A stretch of 6,741 nt of DNA from Methanomassiliicoccaceae archaeon UBA537 (GTDB lineage Archaea > Thermoplasmatota > Thermoplasmata > Methanomassiliicoccales > Methanomethylophilaceae): assembly GCA_002504495.1 (NCBI GenBank), contig DATC01000011.1:1-6741 (forward strand). The letters run 5' to 3'. Both the position numbers and the translations under genes were made by a program. Shown here piece by piece: positions 5,119 to 6,741 of the stretch (the first letter of the stretch is position 1; each line of letters opens with the position of its first letter). The notes beneath the pieces are model-generated. The model was not told where the DNA came from, searched no databases, and saw nothing but the letters and a program-made list of their open reading frames with translations.

Positions 5119-6497
5119 ACATCCAGGAGGCGAAGGACTGCATCGAGGACGCCGTCAAGGCGTACCTCGAGAAGGATGCGGGAGGAAGCTACGTGGTTCC
5201 CCGGAACAGGCAGAGGCCTCTGGTGGTCATGGGACCTCCGGGCCTCGGAAAGACGGCCATCATGTCGCAGATAGCGTCCGAGCTGGGAATCGGATACGTC
5301 GGATACGCGATAACGCACCACACCCGCCAGTCCGCGATAGGCCTTCCGATGATCGACAAGGCGGTATACGGGGGAGTGGAGACGAGCATCACCAGGTACA
5401 CCATGAGCGAGATCATCGCCTCCGTATACGATACAATGGAATCGAAAGGGAAGACCGAAGGGATACTGTTCATCGACGAGGTGAACTGCGTCTCGGAGAC
5501 CCTCTCGGCGGCCATGCTCGACCTCCTCCAGAACAAGAAGTTCGGACCTCACAGGATCCCCGACGGCTGGGTTCTCGTCGCCGCGGGGAATCCTCCGGAG
5601 TTCAACTCCTCCGCCAGGGAGCTGGACATCGCCACCCTCGACAGGGTGCGTCTCATAAGCGTCGAACCGGATGCGAAGGTCTGGATCCGCTACGCGATGA
5701 GCGCGGGGATCCATCCCGCCATAACCTACTACCTCCAGACCAAGCCTCAGAACCTGCTCTCCGTGGAGAACACGCCTTCCGGCCCGGAATTCGTCACGCC
5801 GCGCGCCTGGGAGGACCTTTCCGTGATGATGCGCAGATGCGACGGCCTCGGACTCTCGATCGACTCCAATCTCATAACGCAGTACGTCCGCAGCCCCGGG
5901 ATCGCCGCCGAGTTCAAGCGCTATCTCGATTTCCACAGGAAGTACAGCACGGAGAACGACGTAGGAGCCGTGCTCGAAGGAAGCGTCTCGGAACCGCGCC
6001 TGAAGGGTGCCGGGCCCGAGGAGAGGCTGTCGGTCATAGCCGTGATGATAGGAACGATAAACGGAGACGCCGAGCACGGCATCGATTCCGAGGCGGCTCT
6101 CGAGGACGCGATCGCCCTGTCCGAAGGACGGACTGATGTCGAGAGCCTGAGGAGATCGCTGTCCGGGAAAGGGGACAGGACCGCGCGCTACCGCATCTCG
6201 GCCCTTTCGGAATACGACGGGACGGAGGATTGGACCGCGTCGCACCTCCCGCTCTGCAGAAGAGAGGCCTCCGAATCACGCGATGCGTTCGAGAAGCATC
6301 TGCGCAACGCCGTCGAATACCTGAGGACGTGCTTCGGGAACGGACAGGAGATCGTCTCCCTGCTCTCAGGACTCCTCGGATGCCTTCCCGTCGTCATGTA
6401 CTCCCGTCCGGGCGGCGCCCTCTACGGCTACAACGACGAGCTGCTGTCGCGCGGACGCGACCGTCGCATCGAGAGCCTTCTGGAGGCGTCGGAATGA
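5115..6497 (+). CDS. MoxR-like AAA+ ATPase
   Basis: This 460-residue AAA+ ATPase hydrolyses ATP to remodel protein partners, in this genomic setting together with the VWA protein just upstream. Walker A is GPPGLGKT at 40-47, Walker B ILFIDEVN at 117-124, and sensor 1 VAAGNPPEFN at 155-164. The TLDRVR segment at 174-179 is the usual arginine-containing helix. FIDEVN with an adjacent lid helix and the AGNP sensor are typical of the MoxR/AAA_5 group. The C-terminal 250 residues are lid plus a family-specific region. The ATG at 5115 is chosen because it overlaps the VWA stop as ATGA; an open frame extends slightly further upstream but lies within the VWA gene. The end at 6497 again overlaps the next start by four bases. 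No motif is missing. Confidence 0.9.
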   Translation: MNIQEAKDCIEDAVKAYLEKDAGGSYVVPRNRQRPLVVMGPPGLGKTAIMSQIASELGIGYVGYAITHHTRQSAIGLPMIDKAVYGGVETSITRYTMSEIIASVYDTMESKGKTEGILFIDEVNCVSETLSAAMLDLLQNKKFGPHRIPDGWVLVAAGNPPEFNSSARELDIATLDRVRLISVEPDAKVWIRYAMSAGIHPAITYYLQTKPQNLLSVENTPSGPEFVTPRAWEDLSVMMRRCDGLGLSIDSNLITQYVRSPGIAAEFKRYLDFHRKYSTENDVGAVLEGSVSEPRLKGAGPEERLSVIAVMIGTINGDAEHGIDSEAALEDAIALSEGRTDVESLRRSLSGKGDRTARYRISALSEYDGTEDWTASHLPLCRREASESRDAFEKHLRNAVEYLRTCFGNGQEIVSLLSGLLGCLPVVMYSRPGGALYGYNDELLSRGRDRRIESLLEASE

Positions 6498-6741
6498 ACG
6501 GCAGGATCGCATACGAGGCGTGTTCCGGCGGGATTCGCATCACGCGTATGAATTCGGTCGACAAGACGATAGAGGTGCCGTCATCGGTAGACGGATTGCC
6601 TGTGACGGCCATAGGGCCGTCGTTCCTTTCCGGTTCGCCCGGAAAAGGCTCCAGGACCCTCGTCATCCCGTCGTCCGTCGTGGATATGGATCCGGAGATG
6701 CTCGACGGCATCGCGAGCATAACGGAGATCGACTACGATGG
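6494..6741 (+). CDS. BspA-type leucine-rich-repeat (LRR_5) protein, 3' end outside window
   Basis: The 82 complete codons seen start MNGRIAYEACSGGIRITRM and show the LRR_5/BspA pattern: a strand-turn IEVPSSVDGLPVTAIGPSF followed one repeat later by TLVIPSSVVDMDPEML. In BspA proteins this reads 'V.IPs.idG.pVt.Ig..aF', then 'L.IP.sV..I....f'. Such domains are protein-binding scaffolds. The start at ATG 6494 overlaps the ATPase stop as ATGA and has a strong GGAGG at 6482-6486, seven bases ahead. There is no signal peptide at the N-terminus, so this copy is probably cytoplasmic, unlike many surface BspA proteins. In this operon it could recognise a target for the ATPase/VWA pair; that is inference. 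The total length and any further domains cannot be seen. Confidence 0.75.
   Translation, partial: MNGRIAYEACSGGIRITRMNSVDKTIEVPSSVDGLPVTAIGPSFLSGSPGKGSRTLVIPSSVVDMDPEMLDGIASITEIDYD

Noticed and set aside
3964..6245. Long minus-strand open frames opposite the VWA and MoxR genes
   Set aside because: Antisense shadows: no family motifs and no promoter or ribosome site of their own, while the plus strand has complete MIDAS and Walker motifs.
1..6741. CRISPR array or insertion sequence
   Set aside because: No regularly spaced direct repeats of 20-40 bases, no transposase motifs, and no paired terminal inverted repeats flanking a gene were seen.

Overview
The window looks like archaeal chromosome, most likely a gut-type member of the Thermoplasmata such as the Methanomassiliicoccales. 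The evidence is TATA-box promoters 25-40 bases upstream of starts, very short or absent leaders, frequent AGG/AGA arginine and ATA isoleucine codons in otherwise GC-rich genes, and a tRNA-Ala with a G3:U70 pair and an encoded CCA. The lineage is inferred from gene content and style; no search was run.

Left part (1-996): the first 277 residues of a phenylacetate-CoA ligase family enzyme on the minus strand, running off the left edge. It is divergent from the next gene, and a 165-base gap holds a TATA promoter for each.

Middle part (997-3331): a degraded accessory patch. It holds an AlbA_2 / GHKL-ATPase / winged-helix regulator split by a frameshift near 1205-1215, a striking 46-bp dyad of four TTNGCCA-type half-sites over its stop codon (2362-2407), a frameshifted ~50-codon small gene, and a frameshifted DUF4391-family gene that has also lost its natural stop. 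Every lesion fits a single missing base. DUF4391 proteins, from memory, often sit in restriction- or helicase-type defence loci, so this may be the wreck of a defence module. It abuts the 3' end of tRNA-Ala(CGC) (3332-3408, minus strand), a classic integration position.

Right part (3409-6741): a tightly coupled plus-strand operon of a PemK/MazF-like protein, a DUF2201-type metallopeptidase-like + VWA protein, a MoxR-like AAA+ ATPase, and the start of a BspA-type leucine-rich-repeat protein. The last two junctions are 4-base ATGA overlaps; the first lies on a strong Shine-Dalgarno sequence and appears to have lost the toxin gene's stop codon. The operon's leaderless-looking promoter carries a perfect 7-bp inverted repeat over its TATA box, and a second related dyad lies 53 bp upstream.

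The AAA+/VWA pair is the usual chaperone-like two-component core. A MazF-like nuclease in front without an evident antitoxin and an LRR protein behind make a conflict-type system (sensor/scaffold, ATPase switch, effector) a reasonable hypothesis. This is the most interesting unit in the window.
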